DNA from: an uncultured Colwellia sp.
GTDB taxonomy: Bacteria; Pseudomonadota; Gammaproteobacteria; Enterobacterales; Alteromonadaceae
Direction of reading: 5' to 3'
DNA: 63,579 bases
Assembly (NCBI GenBank): GCA_913061475.1
Contig: CAJXUN010000026.1
Span: 1 to 63,579 of the forward strand
Every line of letters starts with the position of its first letter. Position 1 is the first letter of the stretch. Positions 37,901 to 45,901 of this stretch are shown here, piece after piece. Position numbers and translations under genes: made by a program. The notes under the pieces are model-generated. The model saw only the letters and a program-made list of their open reading frames with translations. It made no database searches and had not been told where the DNA came from.

Positions 37901-37985
37901 CAGCGATATTGACTGTACCGATATAGACAACATTGAAAGCAGTTTGAATTTATACTCCCTATATCGTCCTAGCCACTGTAACTAA
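34947..37985 (+). CDS. Internalin-like leucine-rich-repeat lipoprotein with two Ig-like domains
   Basis: A 1012-residue surface-type lipoprotein. The lipobox is ..AAIFTGC at about residue 22, followed by a Gly-rich linker. Two similar PKD/Ig-like domains (about residues 36-125 and 126-222) each carry a W-x-Q-TAGT motif (NWQQTAGT, QWIQTAGT). Then two LRR modules follow, each with an N-terminal Cys pair cap (C238..; C812..) and a C-terminal cap with CDDLDSLES..RPYNC (773-795) or CTDIDNIES..RPSHC (990-1011). Repeats are 22-residue internalin type (LTSLNLASNTISDISLLSSL). Likely adhesion or glycan/protein binding at the surface; the ligand is unknown. Good AGTAGGAA site. Confidence 0.88.
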   Translation: MKIEFFSKPITTLLAAAIFTGCGGGGGESKPTVPENKPPVIAEMTADAIFEQSSFEIVASASDSDGSITSYNWQQTAGTDVSDLVTDAENLSFTAPDISANEVLTFTLTVNDNANATASLNLDISVIANVAPVITEMTIASVKERAHLNFSPEVIDVEEQEVSYQWIQTAGTPVVINEPAVSTLSFDAPSISEDETITFSLTVTDTYNDSTTAEVDIALSAFEEIQISDITDNGLAKCLVSDSAADMGLTKITCDEVKIESLGDLNNFPLLTEVSITNANIIDISALTDVPQLTKLNLSNNNITDTSTLTKLVALIELNLSSNLIQDSSTLVTLLAQLPQLSILNLDRMHKHYSVNINVENLTDLTNLTSLTLNNNNVSNTSELSQLKSLTTLNIENIGYYFNSLSFLSGLTELNALNIGNNYGINDLSALSQLTKLEKLNLSNLNITDYSPINSLSKLQTLHLDNQNYYSNAALDLDNFNLLTELTELNINNIRNIENISALSTFTKLESLHASNINTATIAFVNKLPNLKVLDISSNSRLGDISPLENLTQLEELNINNNTNLDDISSLGELTQLTKLSLSNLYYGQTISLSPLTNLIALEELKINNNNLSNLSALEDLSQLKTLQMQSAQLDELFNFTNLTSLTDLDVSSNNLVTIDELLNATSLETLNLSNNQQLTNVDGLVNATALVSLTMNQLYALENIDGLASLTKLTNLNLENDRNVKDLTALAELTSLQELNLDNMTALTDISALFNLINLETVTLYNDSLVLCDDLDSLESTLVDTRVQRPYNCMQQPIDTTLFDDENLLRCITNNSTDIADLTSVRCRYNNIESLNGIEQLENLTSLNLASNTISDISLLSSLPNLTSLYLSNNNISDLSALVNLTNLTRLELNNNNLADISALTNLINLERIYLTGNAISDITAISTIASLRYISVNDNTISVVPDMSALVNIWEFNLSNNTLTGISALSDLTSLRYLYLQNNSDIDCTDIDNIESSLNLYSLYRPSHCN

Positions 37986-38006
37986 TTGAACAAGGTTTAA
38001 GCCTTT

Positions 38007-38037
38007 TAAAACAGCCATAATTATGGCTGTTTTTTTA
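38007..38037 (+). terminator. Intrinsic terminator after the LRR lipoprotein gene
   Basis: The 20-base perfect palindrome ACAGCCATAATTATGGCTGT (38011-38030) is flanked by an A-run and seven Ts. Confidence 0.9.
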
Positions 38038-38261
38038 TTTCTATAATCACAAATAACAGGTAATAATTTTTCTATAGTTGGCTTATTTAGAATAATATCG
38101 ACCACAGCAATACGGTTTTATCATTTCATTAACATAACTAAACGTAAAATAGTTGCGAGTATAGTGCTTAACTTACACAACCTGTATACCTCATAATTAT
38201 TTATTAGCTTAATTTTCAAGAGTATATATATTGAACTAAATTTAGCGCTTGAAATCGCTGC

Positions 38262-38281
38262 AAATAAGAATTATTATCAAT
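38262..38281. promoter_or_regulatory. Fur box upstream of bfd
   Basis: AAATAAGAATTATTATCAAT reads on the other strand as ATTGATAATAATTCTTATTT, a close match to the gammaproteobacterial Fur consensus. It ends 30 bases before the bfd ATG, where iron-loaded Fur could block transcription. Confidence 0.78.
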
Positions 38282-38311
38282 CGCGTTATCAATCACTAGC
38301 GAATTTTTATT

Positions 38312-38506
38312 ATGTTTGTTTGTATTTGCAAAGGCATTACAGATCATCAAATTAAGCAATTAGTCACAGAATCAGGTGTTGGTTCTATACGTGAATTAAA
38401 GCAACACCTACCTTTAGGTTCACAATGCGGCACCTGTGTTAAAGTCGCACAAAACATTATAGATAACACTATTATCGATGAAAGCTTATTTAAAGAAGTA
38501 GGTTAA
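38312..38506 (+). CDS. bfd: Bacterioferritin-associated ferredoxin
   Basis: A 64-residue [2Fe-2S] protein with the Bfd cluster Cys pattern: CICKG near the start (Cys4, Cys6) and CGTC (Cys38, Cys41). Bfd reduces the bacterioferritin core to release stored iron when cells are iron-starved. The upstream Fur box fits that role, and the two bacterioferritin subunit genes follow. Confidence 0.95.
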   Translation: MFVCICKGITDHQIKQLVTESGVGSIRELKQHLPLGSQCGTCVKVAQNIIDNTIIDESLFKEVG

Positions 38507-38535
38507 AAAACGTAGCGTTTTTCATATAACTGTAA

Positions 38536-38555
38536 TTGATAATAATTAGCATTTT
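38536..38555. promoter_or_regulatory. Fur box upstream of the first bacterioferritin gene
   Basis: TTGATAATAATTAGCATTTT matches the Fur consensus GATAATGATAATCATTATC well in its left and central parts. It lies between bfd and the first bfr gene, 104 bases before that ATG, suggesting separate iron control of the bfr pair. Confidence 0.65.
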
Positions 38556-38659
38556 CAAACACTTGTTTTTAAAGGTTTTTTATAAGATATATTTTGCATT
38601 TTCGTACTTTCTTTCTATAATTAGAGTCAATATTTGAACCGTTTAAATTTGAGGCTCTA

Positions 38660-39124
38660 ATGAAAGGCAATTCCACTGTACTGGCAATACTTAATAAAGT
38701 ACTTACCAGCGAACTCACTTCAATTAACCAATACTTTCTTCACGCCCGCATGTATAAAAACTGGGGTATCAATGCCTTAAATAGTCAATGCTATAAAAAA
38801 TCAATTCTTGATATGAAACAAGCTGATAAAGTTATTGAACGAATATTATTTCTCGAAGGCTTACCCAATTTACAACAACTATCACCCCTTGCTATCGGCG
38901 AACACACACAAGAAATGATCAGTTGTGATGTCGGCTTTCAAACCGCTCAAATTGCTGTTGTACGTAACGCTATTACGGTTTGTGAACAAGAACAAGATTA
39001 CGTCAGCCGCGAAATGCTTGATGGCATATTAAACGACGAAGAAGAACATTTAGATTGGTTAGAAACTCAGCAATACCAAATTAACGCTATGGGTATTGAA
39101 AAATACATTCAAGCACAGCTATAA
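38660..39124 (+). CDS. bfr: Bacterioferritin subunit with heme Met52 but degraded ferroxidase site
   Basis: A 154-residue ferritin-like helix bundle aligned without gaps to E. coli Bfr through residue 130. Heme ligand Met52 is kept. Ferroxidase ligands Glu18, Glu127 and His130 remain, but Glu51 is Asp, His54 is Gln and Glu94 is Gln, so the di-iron site should be impaired. This resembles the heme-binding beta-type subunit of two-subunit bacterioferritins. It is followed 35 bases later by a complementary paralogue, suggesting a mixed 24-mer. Confidence 0.95.
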   Translation: MKGNSTVLAILNKVLTSELTSINQYFLHARMYKNWGINALNSQCYKKSILDMKQADKVIERILFLEGLPNLQQLSPLAIGEHTQEMISCDVGFQTAQIAVVRNAITVCEQEQDYVSREMLDGILNDEEEHLDWLETQQYQINAMGIEKYIQAQL

Positions 39125-39159
39125 AGCGGCTTAAGCTCGACCAGTTAAAGGAAAAGACA

Positions 39160-39627
39160 ATGAAAGGTAATACCCAAGTTATTTCAGCACTAAACGGCCT
39201 TCTCGCCTATGAACTAGCGGCAATGGATCAATACTTCATTCATTCAAGCATGTATGAAGATTGGGGCATTAATAAACTATTTGAACGTATCAGTCATGAG
39301 TTTGATGATGAAAAACTGCATGCTTCAATGCTTATTCAGCGTATTCTATTTCTAGAAGGCATACCGGATATGCAAACTCGCCCAGGTTTACATATCGGCA
39401 AAACCGTCCCTGAAATGCTGCAAAGTGACTTAGACGTTGAATATGCTGTTGCCAAATCACTCAGAGCAGCGATTGCGCTATGCGAACAAGAAAAAGATTA
39501 TGTCACTCGTGAAATTTTAGAAAAACTTTTAGACGACACTGAAGTTGATCATGCCTTCTGGCTAGAGCAGCAACTCGGGCTAATTAAAACCATTGGCTTA
39601 GAAAACTACATCCAATCTCAGTTATAA
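39160..39627 (+). CDS. bfr: Bacterioferritin subunit with intact ferroxidase site but no heme Met
   Basis: A 155-residue bacterioferritin paralogue. Ferroxidase ligands Glu18, Glu51, His54, Glu94 and the EVDH pair equivalent to Glu127/His130 (one-residue insertion) are present. Position 52 is Lys, so the axial heme Met is lost. It should oxidise and store iron, while heme and electron transfer for release would depend on the co-encoded Met52 subunit. Same arrangement as known bfrA/bfrB-type pairs. GGAAAAG ribosome-binding site upstream. Confidence 0.95.
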   Translation: MKGNTQVISALNGLLAYELAAMDQYFIHSSMYEDWGINKLFERISHEFDDEKLHASMLIQRILFLEGIPDMQTRPGLHIGKTVPEMLQSDLDVEYAVAKSLRAAIALCEQEKDYVTREILEKLLDDTEVDHAFWLEQQLGLIKTIGLENYIQSQL

Positions 39628-39650
39628 ATTTGCTCCTAAGTCGTTAGTAA

Positions 39651-39676
39651 AAAGCCAGCGTAATCGTTGGTTTTTT
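39651..39676 (+). terminator. Intrinsic terminator after the bacterioferritin pair
   Basis: AAAGCCAGCG, loop TAAT, CGTTGG and six Ts form a short rho-independent terminator. Confidence 0.8.
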
Positions 39677-39808
39677 CATTTTTTAAGTACATAACCGAGC
39701 AGCCATATAACCTGCACTTGGAATAAGCCGCCTTCACCAATCCCCTGTTTCTCTTGCTCTGTGCACTAGCAATAATCATATGAAACAATATTATTGTACA
39801 AGCCACTA

Positions 39809-40241
39809 ATGAGCATTAATGCTAAGGTTATCATCGACGAAAATCAGATCAGTGGCAGTATTGAGCTGAGTAAATTAGCGATATCAGCTAAGGCAGCAAT
39901 ACCTTAAGTCAGCTCAAACACACATAAAAGGTAACTTTAGAGCGCCCGAATTCAGCTTTACTTCAGATTTAAATAAAGAATTCACTCGTGCGGTGTTGAC
40001 GAACTTAACCAGTGCGCAGCAAGAAAAACTGGAAACTATCAAACAAAGCTTAACCGCTAAAATACAAAGCCTGTTATCGGATTCGAATAAACAAATGAGC
40101 CAGTGGACTCATTGGCAAAAATTAAGTACCGGTAGCCAAAATAAAATCAAAGAAATGTTAGTGGCGCAGTTTAGTAATCAACTCGACAAACAAAAATATA
40201 AGCTTAAAGACCTATTTAAAAACAAGTTTTCAGGTGATTAA
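39809..40241 (+). pseudogene. Frameshifted remnant, possibly the C-terminal end of an AsmA/TIGR03545-like protein
   Basis: Frame one reads MSINAKVIIDENQISGSIEL.. from 39809 to a TAA at 39905. A second frame is open from 39879 and reads ..LKSAQTHIKGNFRAPEFSF through LTNLTSAQQEKLETIKQSL to a TGA at 40241. Skipping one base near 39895 joins them into about 143 plausible residues. The GNFRAPEFSFTSDLNKEF segment and charged helical tail recall the C-terminus of TIGR03545/AsmA-like proteins, from memory only. No good ribosome-binding site was seen. An intact 82-codon GTG ORF at 39993 is the alternative. Confidence 0.35.
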
Positions 40242-40392
40242 GCTATATCGAATTTTTTGGGATTAATCCAAGCTATAGCTATCTACCAACGGCGATAAAA
40301 GAACACACTATTTATCGACCTCAAGCTTAACAGCCACAGGTAATTAATTGGCCCCCCGTACTTTAGTGCCTAACAATATTTACATTACAGCA

Positions 40393-40428
40393 ATAAAAAC
40401 ACTCATCACGTTTTATGTGATGAGTGTT
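40393..40428 (-). terminator. Intrinsic terminator after the subtilase gene
   Basis: On the minus strand AACACTCATCAC, a 7-base loop, GTGATGAGTGTT and a T-run form a 12-bp perfect stem, 33 bases past the stop. Confidence 0.88.
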
Positions 40429-40460
40429 AGTAAACATTAGATTACTTCTAACCTCTATAC

Positions 40461-42464
40461 TTAAAAGTTAAGAGTCCAAGTGTCAATGTAACCGGTATCA
40501 CCACGAGCTCTATCGTATACTTCCAAGCTCCAATTACCATTACGGTCAATGCCCGTTGCATCGATAACATAACTGTCAGTAATGTCGTCAGCTGAACCAC
40601 CAGTATATTCACGTAGTACCGCAGAAGCCCCCGTTGGTGATACTAAGGTAAGTTTTAAATCACCAACCCAAGTATGCTTAATATCAACATTAACCGTCAC
40701 CGAGCCTGAATCGCCAGTACCGGTAACATCAATGACGCTAGTGCTGGTTTTTCTGTCAGAAATACTAACATCGGTATCATTAGTGTATGAACCACCGCCC
40801 GGAGGAGGATTCGACGCATCAGTATAGTTGCCCACTAAGCTGACGCCGCTAAAAGCACTATAACCATTCATCATGACATAATACGTGCCATTGTCATTGG
40901 CACCTGCGCAACTCTCGTTGTTGCCATTAGCATAAGGGCGACAGTCATAGGTAGCCGTTGTTGGCGCTGCACCAAAACGCACATATAAATCAGCATCACC
41001 GGCGCCACCACTCATATCAAAACTAATACCTGTAGCGCCAGCTGGCACTTGCATTGTAAAGTTCAGTTGTTCAGATGTACTACCTGACAACCCGGTTTGT
41101 GCCACACCATTTTCTAATACACCAGATGTTGGCGGTGGTGGTGGTGGCGTTATACCGCTACAACCATCTGCAGCAAGTGCATCGTACATAGCTTTCGCCT
41201 GCACTAAACCATAACCATAGCTATTATCTCGTCCTGACGCGCCTAAATCTTGTGCGGTCAAATTCATTGCTTGGCGAATTTCTTCACCTGTACAGCTAGG
41301 GAAGTGACTCCACACTAACGCTGCAACACCCGATGCGTGTGGCGTTGCCATAGAAGTCCCATCCCATGTAGCATAACTATTACCAATAATCGTTGAAGTA
41401 ACGGCAACACCTGGAGCGGCAATTTCTACTTGTGAATTGCGTTGTGAAAATGACGCATGATTTTTATTTGAATCTAACGCAGCAACTGACATTACGGAAT
41501 CGTATGAAGCAGGGTAAGAAAGTGCGGTATTGCCATCATTACCTGCTGCGGCGATATTAAGTAAACCTGCATTAGCTGCAGCAATAAAGGCATTTTCTTC
41601 TGTCGTACTAGAAGCGCCACCACCAATACTCATGCTAATAACTTTCGCACCGGCAGCTTGACACTGCTCAACTGCGCGCACCATGTCAGAGCCATAGCCC
41701 CAGGTTCCGGCATTATTAAATATTTTAACATTGTGAATATCAAGCAAACCACTTGGATTGACGCCAACAACACCCGTACCGTTGTTACCAAGGCCAGCAA
41801 TCGTACCCGCGACGTGCGTACCGTGCGAATGGCCCGGTTGCCACCAATTGCCCGTGTTGTTACCTAAACCATCGTCATTGTCGCCGGTAATACCTGCATC
41901 GGTATAAGGTCGTAAGTCTTCATGATTACCTTCATAACCGGTATCGGTAATACAAATTGACATATTACCTGTTGCCGCATCACTGACTTGATCAGCTTGT
42001 ACTAAGGCAATGCCATAAGGCGCCGACTCAGCAGCAGGTGCAATTGCAGCGATTTTAGCGTTGCCAAAGGTACGGGTAACACTATCAATTAAATAACGGA
42101 CAGGATCTTCTTCAATATATTCAACATCAGGATCGCTTTGTAAAAGTTTAAATTGTTTACGACTGAGTTTAGCGGCGACAGCATTTGATCTATCCATATG
42201 CAAGAGTGTTTTTGCACCATGTTTTTCCAAATGCTTTGAATTAACTGAGCGTTTTTCTTTGGTTGAGACTTTTTCTTTCGCAAGCCCCCGATTGGCTTTA
42301 AATTTGACGATATAGCGTTTTTCTGACTTTTTCTCCACATTGTTTTTTGCTGCTAAGGCTGAAACCAATTCTGAATTGGCTTCAGCAGTCATGGCTGTTA
42401 TGGTTAACGAACTCGCTATTGATACAGCAAGAAATGTTTTGGTTAAAAACTTATTGCTTTTCAT
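40461..42464 (-). CDS. Secreted S8 subtilisin-like serine protease with PPC and P domains
   Basis: A 667-residue exported protease. It has a signal peptide (about residues 1-29) and an I9-like propeptide (about 50-125). The S8 catalytic domain carries Asp174 (CITDTGYEG), His214 (HGTHVAG), Asn309 and Ser371 (GTSMATPHASG). A PPC domain follows (about 455-545), then a proprotein-convertase P domain (about 560-667) behind a Gly/Pro linker. The family is typical of marine degraders and uses the C-terminal domains in secretion or substrate binding. Monocistronic. Confidence 0.94.
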   Translation of the reverse strand: MKSNKFLTKTFLAVSIASSLTITAMTAEANSELVSALAAKNNVEKKSEKRYIVKFKANRGLAKEKVSTKEKRSVNSKHLEKHGAKTLLHMDRSNAVAAKLSRKQFKLLQSDPDVEYIEEDPVRYLIDSVTRTFGNAKIAAIAPAAESAPYGIALVQADQVSDAATGNMSICITDTGYEGNHEDLRPYTDAGITGDNDDGLGNNTGNWWQPGHSHGTHVAGTIAGLGNNGTGVVGVNPSGLLDIHNVKIFNNAGTWGYGSDMVRAVEQCQAAGAKVISMSIGGGASSTTEENAFIAAANAGLLNIAAAGNDGNTALSYPASYDSVMSVAALDSNKNHASFSQRNSQVEIAAPGVAVTSTIIGNSYATWDGTSMATPHASGVAALVWSHFPSCTGEEIRQAMNLTAQDLGASGRDNSYGYGLVQAKAMYDALAADGCSGITPPPPPPTSGVLENGVAQTGLSGSTSEQLNFTMQVPAGATGISFDMSGGAGDADLYVRFGAAPTTATYDCRPYANGNNESCAGANDNGTYYVMMNGYSAFSGVSLVGNYTDASNPPPGGGSYTNDTDVSISDRKTSTSVIDVTGTGDSGSVTVNVDIKHTWVGDLKLTLVSPTGASAVLREYTGGSADDITDSYVIDATGIDRNGNWSLEVYDRARGDTGYIDTWTLNF

Positions 42465-43069
42465 GTTAAGTAAAACCTCTATTTTTTATTTTTGCTTCGG
42501 TATTAACGAGGAGAGAAACTCTCCATAGCTTAATGTGAATTAACTATAAATAACGTCTTTCAATACGCTGTTCACATGAACTAAAGCTATGGCTGAAGAT
42601 ATGTTTTCTGTCAAAAAGTAGCGTTTTCAATCAAAATGAACCATAAAAATCCTGGCTATTTCTTGGAATAAAATACAAATCGCATCACACTATAAAGTTT
42701 GTAACACTATATAGAATAGCGGTCAGATACTAAAAAACAGCTTTTTAAAAGACAAAAAACAGCAGTATTACAAACAAAGAAAAGTGAATTAAAATCCACA
42801 TAAAGTAAATGTAAATTCAAAAATAAATATATCAAACAAATAAAATGTCGTTTTTATATTAAAAAAAGTCGCCATATTTTGAAAAATAAAATGCATATTA
42901 TATTTTGATATCGAAGCAAGGTTCAGATTGGTTTACTAAAGCTTGTAGTCGGGCTAATTATTTCTCTATAAATCGCTATGAAAATAATTCAGAAAGGTTA
43001 ATCGATTGAAGTTCTTGATGCGAAATGGGCAATCTGTTGCTCTCATTTTGCAAGCTAAGGTTAAAATGC
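42465..43069. other. AT-rich gap between subtilase and TonB-receptor genes
   Basis: About 600 bases of extremely AT-rich DNA, with runs such as AAATAAAATG and TTTTTATATTAAAAAAAG. The subtilase promoter must lie in its left part. No ORF with ribosome-binding site, long inverted repeat or known operator was recognised. Confidence 0.45.
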
Positions 43070-43095
43070 AAAAAACCAGTTAGTTTCCTAACTGG
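43070..43095 (-). terminator. Intrinsic terminator after the TonB-receptor gene
   Basis: On the minus strand CCAGTTAG, loop GAAA, CTAACTGG and six Ts form a perfect 8-bp stem. Confidence 0.9.
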
Positions 43096-43130
43096 CTTTT
43101 AGCACAACGACATTCATCACATTAAATTAC

Positions 43131-45824
43131 TTAAAAGTCATAGGTATAGCTAACACTGAATATTGTGCCCACTTCTTTCGAGCGCACAGTAATATCAGAT
43201 TGCGTGACTTTTTGATCTTCACCAAGTAAATTCTTCACCTTAACTTTTATTTTCGAATTAAAGTCTGGGTAATAAGTATATACCGCATCAAGTGAATGAA
43301 ATGGCTGCTCTAATGCATCTTCTCTGCCACCCACACCTGACGCCACAATACGTTCACCAAAGACGTTATAGACCAACGAACTGCTATGATTACCGCTTGC
43401 GGCATCGTAATTTAGTTGTAAGTTCACGACATATTTTGAGTGCCCTGTCATACGCTTTTTCGGATTGGTTAAGTTACCGGCAAAGGCTGGGTTTATCGAT
43501 ACTTCGGAATCACTTAAAGTAATATTACCTGAAGTAAAAAAACCGTCGGCAAGCCAAGTTAAATCATGTAACCACTCAGCCTCAATACCATAAACTTCTG
43601 CCGTTTCACCATTAACAAATGACAAGGTATAGTCTTCGTCACCTATCGATAACACAGACTCAATAGGGTTTTCGATATCTTTGTAAAATAAACCGACTGA
43701 GTAGTTATCACCACTATTAGCATAATATTCGTAACGCGCATCGTAGTTTTTAATTGGACTGCTTGCTAAACCAACCCGCCCGATAGTACGAATGTCGGTC
43801 AATGGGTCGTAATAAGCTACTGGCACCACTTCACGCAAATCTGGGCGCACAACCGTTTCACCATAACCGAAACGAATTTGATAATCATCGCCAGCAATAT
43901 AAGTAAGTGCTAGCGCACTGAAAAAGTCATCCTCTATAATACTGCCATTTTCGATTTTTTCTTCAGAAAAGAAAATATCTAAATCTTCTTTTTTAAAAAT
44001 CAAGCTAGAGGTCGCTAATGATGTTTGCTTAAACTCTTCATAGCGCACACCACCACTGATACGCCACTTACCTTGGTAAATAAGATCAAAGGCACCATAA
44101 CCGGCATCAATTTTTTGTCCGGCAATATAGTCATCTGCATCTGGTGCCGTTGGTTCGTTAAAATCAACTAAAATATTGTTATTGTTGAGTAACTCATCAC
44201 TTAGATAACTTGTTACACCTAGTACTGAATCTGCGCCACTGTTTACCGCTATTTTTACACCACTGTTATTGTTAACCGTAAAGCTCGAAGTTGTGTAATA
44301 GCGGCCTTTATCAGAAAAGTCATAACCGGCTTTAAATTCAAGTTCAATATCAGAAAAATATAACGGTAAGGTCACATTACCGCTATAAGACTTCACATCA
44401 TCTTCTAACGATAAATACGAGTAAACCACACGGTTGTCATCGCCGGTAATCGCCGAGCTTTGATATTTTCCATCACTGTAAGTATCAATAAATTTGTATT
44501 TTACATCGGTTGGAATATCGGTTTCTGCTGTAGATTCGGTATATTGCCAATCAAACCCTACCCCTGCGTAGTCGGTAAAGGTGTGCTTACCGCTAAACTG
44601 CATAATTTTTAACGAACGCTCTTCATAGTTAAACTCATGCGAACGCTGCGCTTGGCCATTACCAAAAATGGTATCTACGGTGCTACCGTTAGGGCTTTCA
44701 ATAAGGCCGATGACGCTTTCATCCTCATTGTCTTCAAGGTAGATATTGCTCCATGATAATTTATGATTATCAACTTGATAGCCTAAGTTAAACACCGCAC
44801 TTAAGCGTTCATTTTCAGTGGTTACTTGTGAGGTTTTTACTGTGTTATAACAGGCGTTAGCGATTTGCTCATCGGATAATAATCTCTCGCTACAATCATT
44901 AGAAAAATTTTCACTGACCACAGCTGACTTTTTATTAGCAAACTGCCATTTATTGTCATACGAAATAGCGGCTAAAAAACCAAACTGACCACCAAAATAA
45001 TTTTCGTCGAATGAATTACCAATACTCGCTTTTACGTTATAGGTAGGATCAAGCGAGTCATCTTTCATCACCATATTACGTGGTAATGATTTTAATAATT
45101 TTTGGTTAATTGCTGTCGCTTGTTCACCACGCGTTGCGGCGTCTGTATCAACCAAGTTATCCGTTAAAATGATATTACGCAGTGAAAAATCACCTTTGTA
45201 TTGCACGATGGCATTTTGTAACTCACTGGAAAGTCCATTGCCTTTGCGGCCATAAGTAAAACCGTCTTGCGAGTTTTCATCGTATGCTAGACCCAGTTCA
45301 AAACTGGCAACAAAGTCCTTAGGTACAGACTTAGTTCGAATATCAATCGCACCGCCACCAAAGGCTGCCGGCATTGAAGGCGAATAAGACTTTTGCACTG
45401 ATAAACTTTCAATAATACTCGCAGGAAAAATATCGAGCGGTATAACATTGCGGGTTAAATCTGGGCTTGGAATATTAGCGCCATTTAAGCGCGCACTAGA
45501 GTAACGCTCACCCAAACCGCGAACATAAATATACTTACCGTCGACTAAAGTTAAGCCGGTCACACGCCTTAGCGCTGAGGCCGCATCGCTATCACCGGTT
45601 TTTGATATTTGCTCTGAACCGAGAATATCAGCGACAAAGGCTTGATTTCGGCGTTCTTCAATCACTGCCGCAGCACTACCTTGTAAGCGAGTTGCTTTTA
45701 CTACAACTTCTTCCATTACGTCGTTCTCTGCGGGTGTTTCTTGAGCGAACACATTGGGGACATTAGCTAATAACCCCAGACCAACGGCAAGCGAAACTCT
45801 TTTAAGTCTATGTTGAGTTGTCAT
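43131..45824 (-). CDS. TonB-dependent outer-membrane receptor
   Basis: An 897-residue receptor with a signal peptide (MTTQHRLKRVSLAVGLGLLANVPNVFA) and a TonB-box-like EEVVVKATR. The plug domain has YIYVRGLGERYSSARLNGANIPSPD and FGGGAIDIRTKSVP, and a 22-strand-type barrel ends in ..SYTYDF with terminal Phe. The substrate is unknown. ATG 45824 was chosen because AGGA sits seven bases upstream; 45848 is open too. It lies 77 bases after a lipoprotein gene in an apparent operon whose leader carries Pho-box-like repeats. Confidence 0.93.
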   Translation of the reverse strand: MTTQHRLKRVSLAVGLGLLANVPNVFAQETPAENDVMEEVVVKATRLQGSAAAVIEERRNQAFVADILGSEQISKTGDSDAASALRRVTGLTLVDGKYIYVRGLGERYSSARLNGANIPSPDLTRNVIPLDIFPASIIESLSVQKSYSPSMPAAFGGGAIDIRTKSVPKDFVASFELGLAYDENSQDGFTYGRKGNGLSSELQNAIVQYKGDFSLRNIILTDNLVDTDAATRGEQATAINQKLLKSLPRNMVMKDDSLDPTYNVKASIGNSFDENYFGGQFGFLAAISYDNKWQFANKKSAVVSENFSNDCSERLLSDEQIANACYNTVKTSQVTTENERLSAVFNLGYQVDNHKLSWSNIYLEDNEDESVIGLIESPNGSTVDTIFGNGQAQRSHEFNYEERSLKIMQFSGKHTFTDYAGVGFDWQYTESTAETDIPTDVKYKFIDTYSDGKYQSSAITGDDNRVVYSYLSLEDDVKSYSGNVTLPLYFSDIELEFKAGYDFSDKGRYYTTSSFTVNNNSGVKIAVNSGADSVLGVTSYLSDELLNNNNILVDFNEPTAPDADDYIAGQKIDAGYGAFDLIYQGKWRISGGVRYEEFKQTSLATSSLIFKKEDLDIFFSEEKIENGSIIEDDFFSALALTYIAGDDYQIRFGYGETVVRPDLREVVPVAYYDPLTDIRTIGRVGLASSPIKNYDARYEYYANSGDNYSVGLFYKDIENPIESVLSIGDEDYTLSFVNGETAEVYGIEAEWLHDLTWLADGFFTSGNITLSDSEVSINPAFAGNLTNPKKRMTGHSKYVVNLQLNYDAASGNHSSSLVYNVFGERIVASGVGGREDALEQPFHSLDAVYTYYPDFNSKIKVKVKNLLGEDQKVTQSDITVRSKEVGTIFSVSYTYDF

Positions 45825-45901
45825 GTTTAAATCCTGCTTCCAAATCAAGTTAAAAAAGACCCAGCATGACTGGGCCTAATTATTGTTTAATAAGTGTTTA
45901 A

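Noticed and set aside
39993-40241. Independent 82-residue gene starting with GTG
   Set aside because: The reading frame is coherent well upstream of the GTG and joins another frame by a one-base shift, so a remnant of a larger gene is the better explanation.
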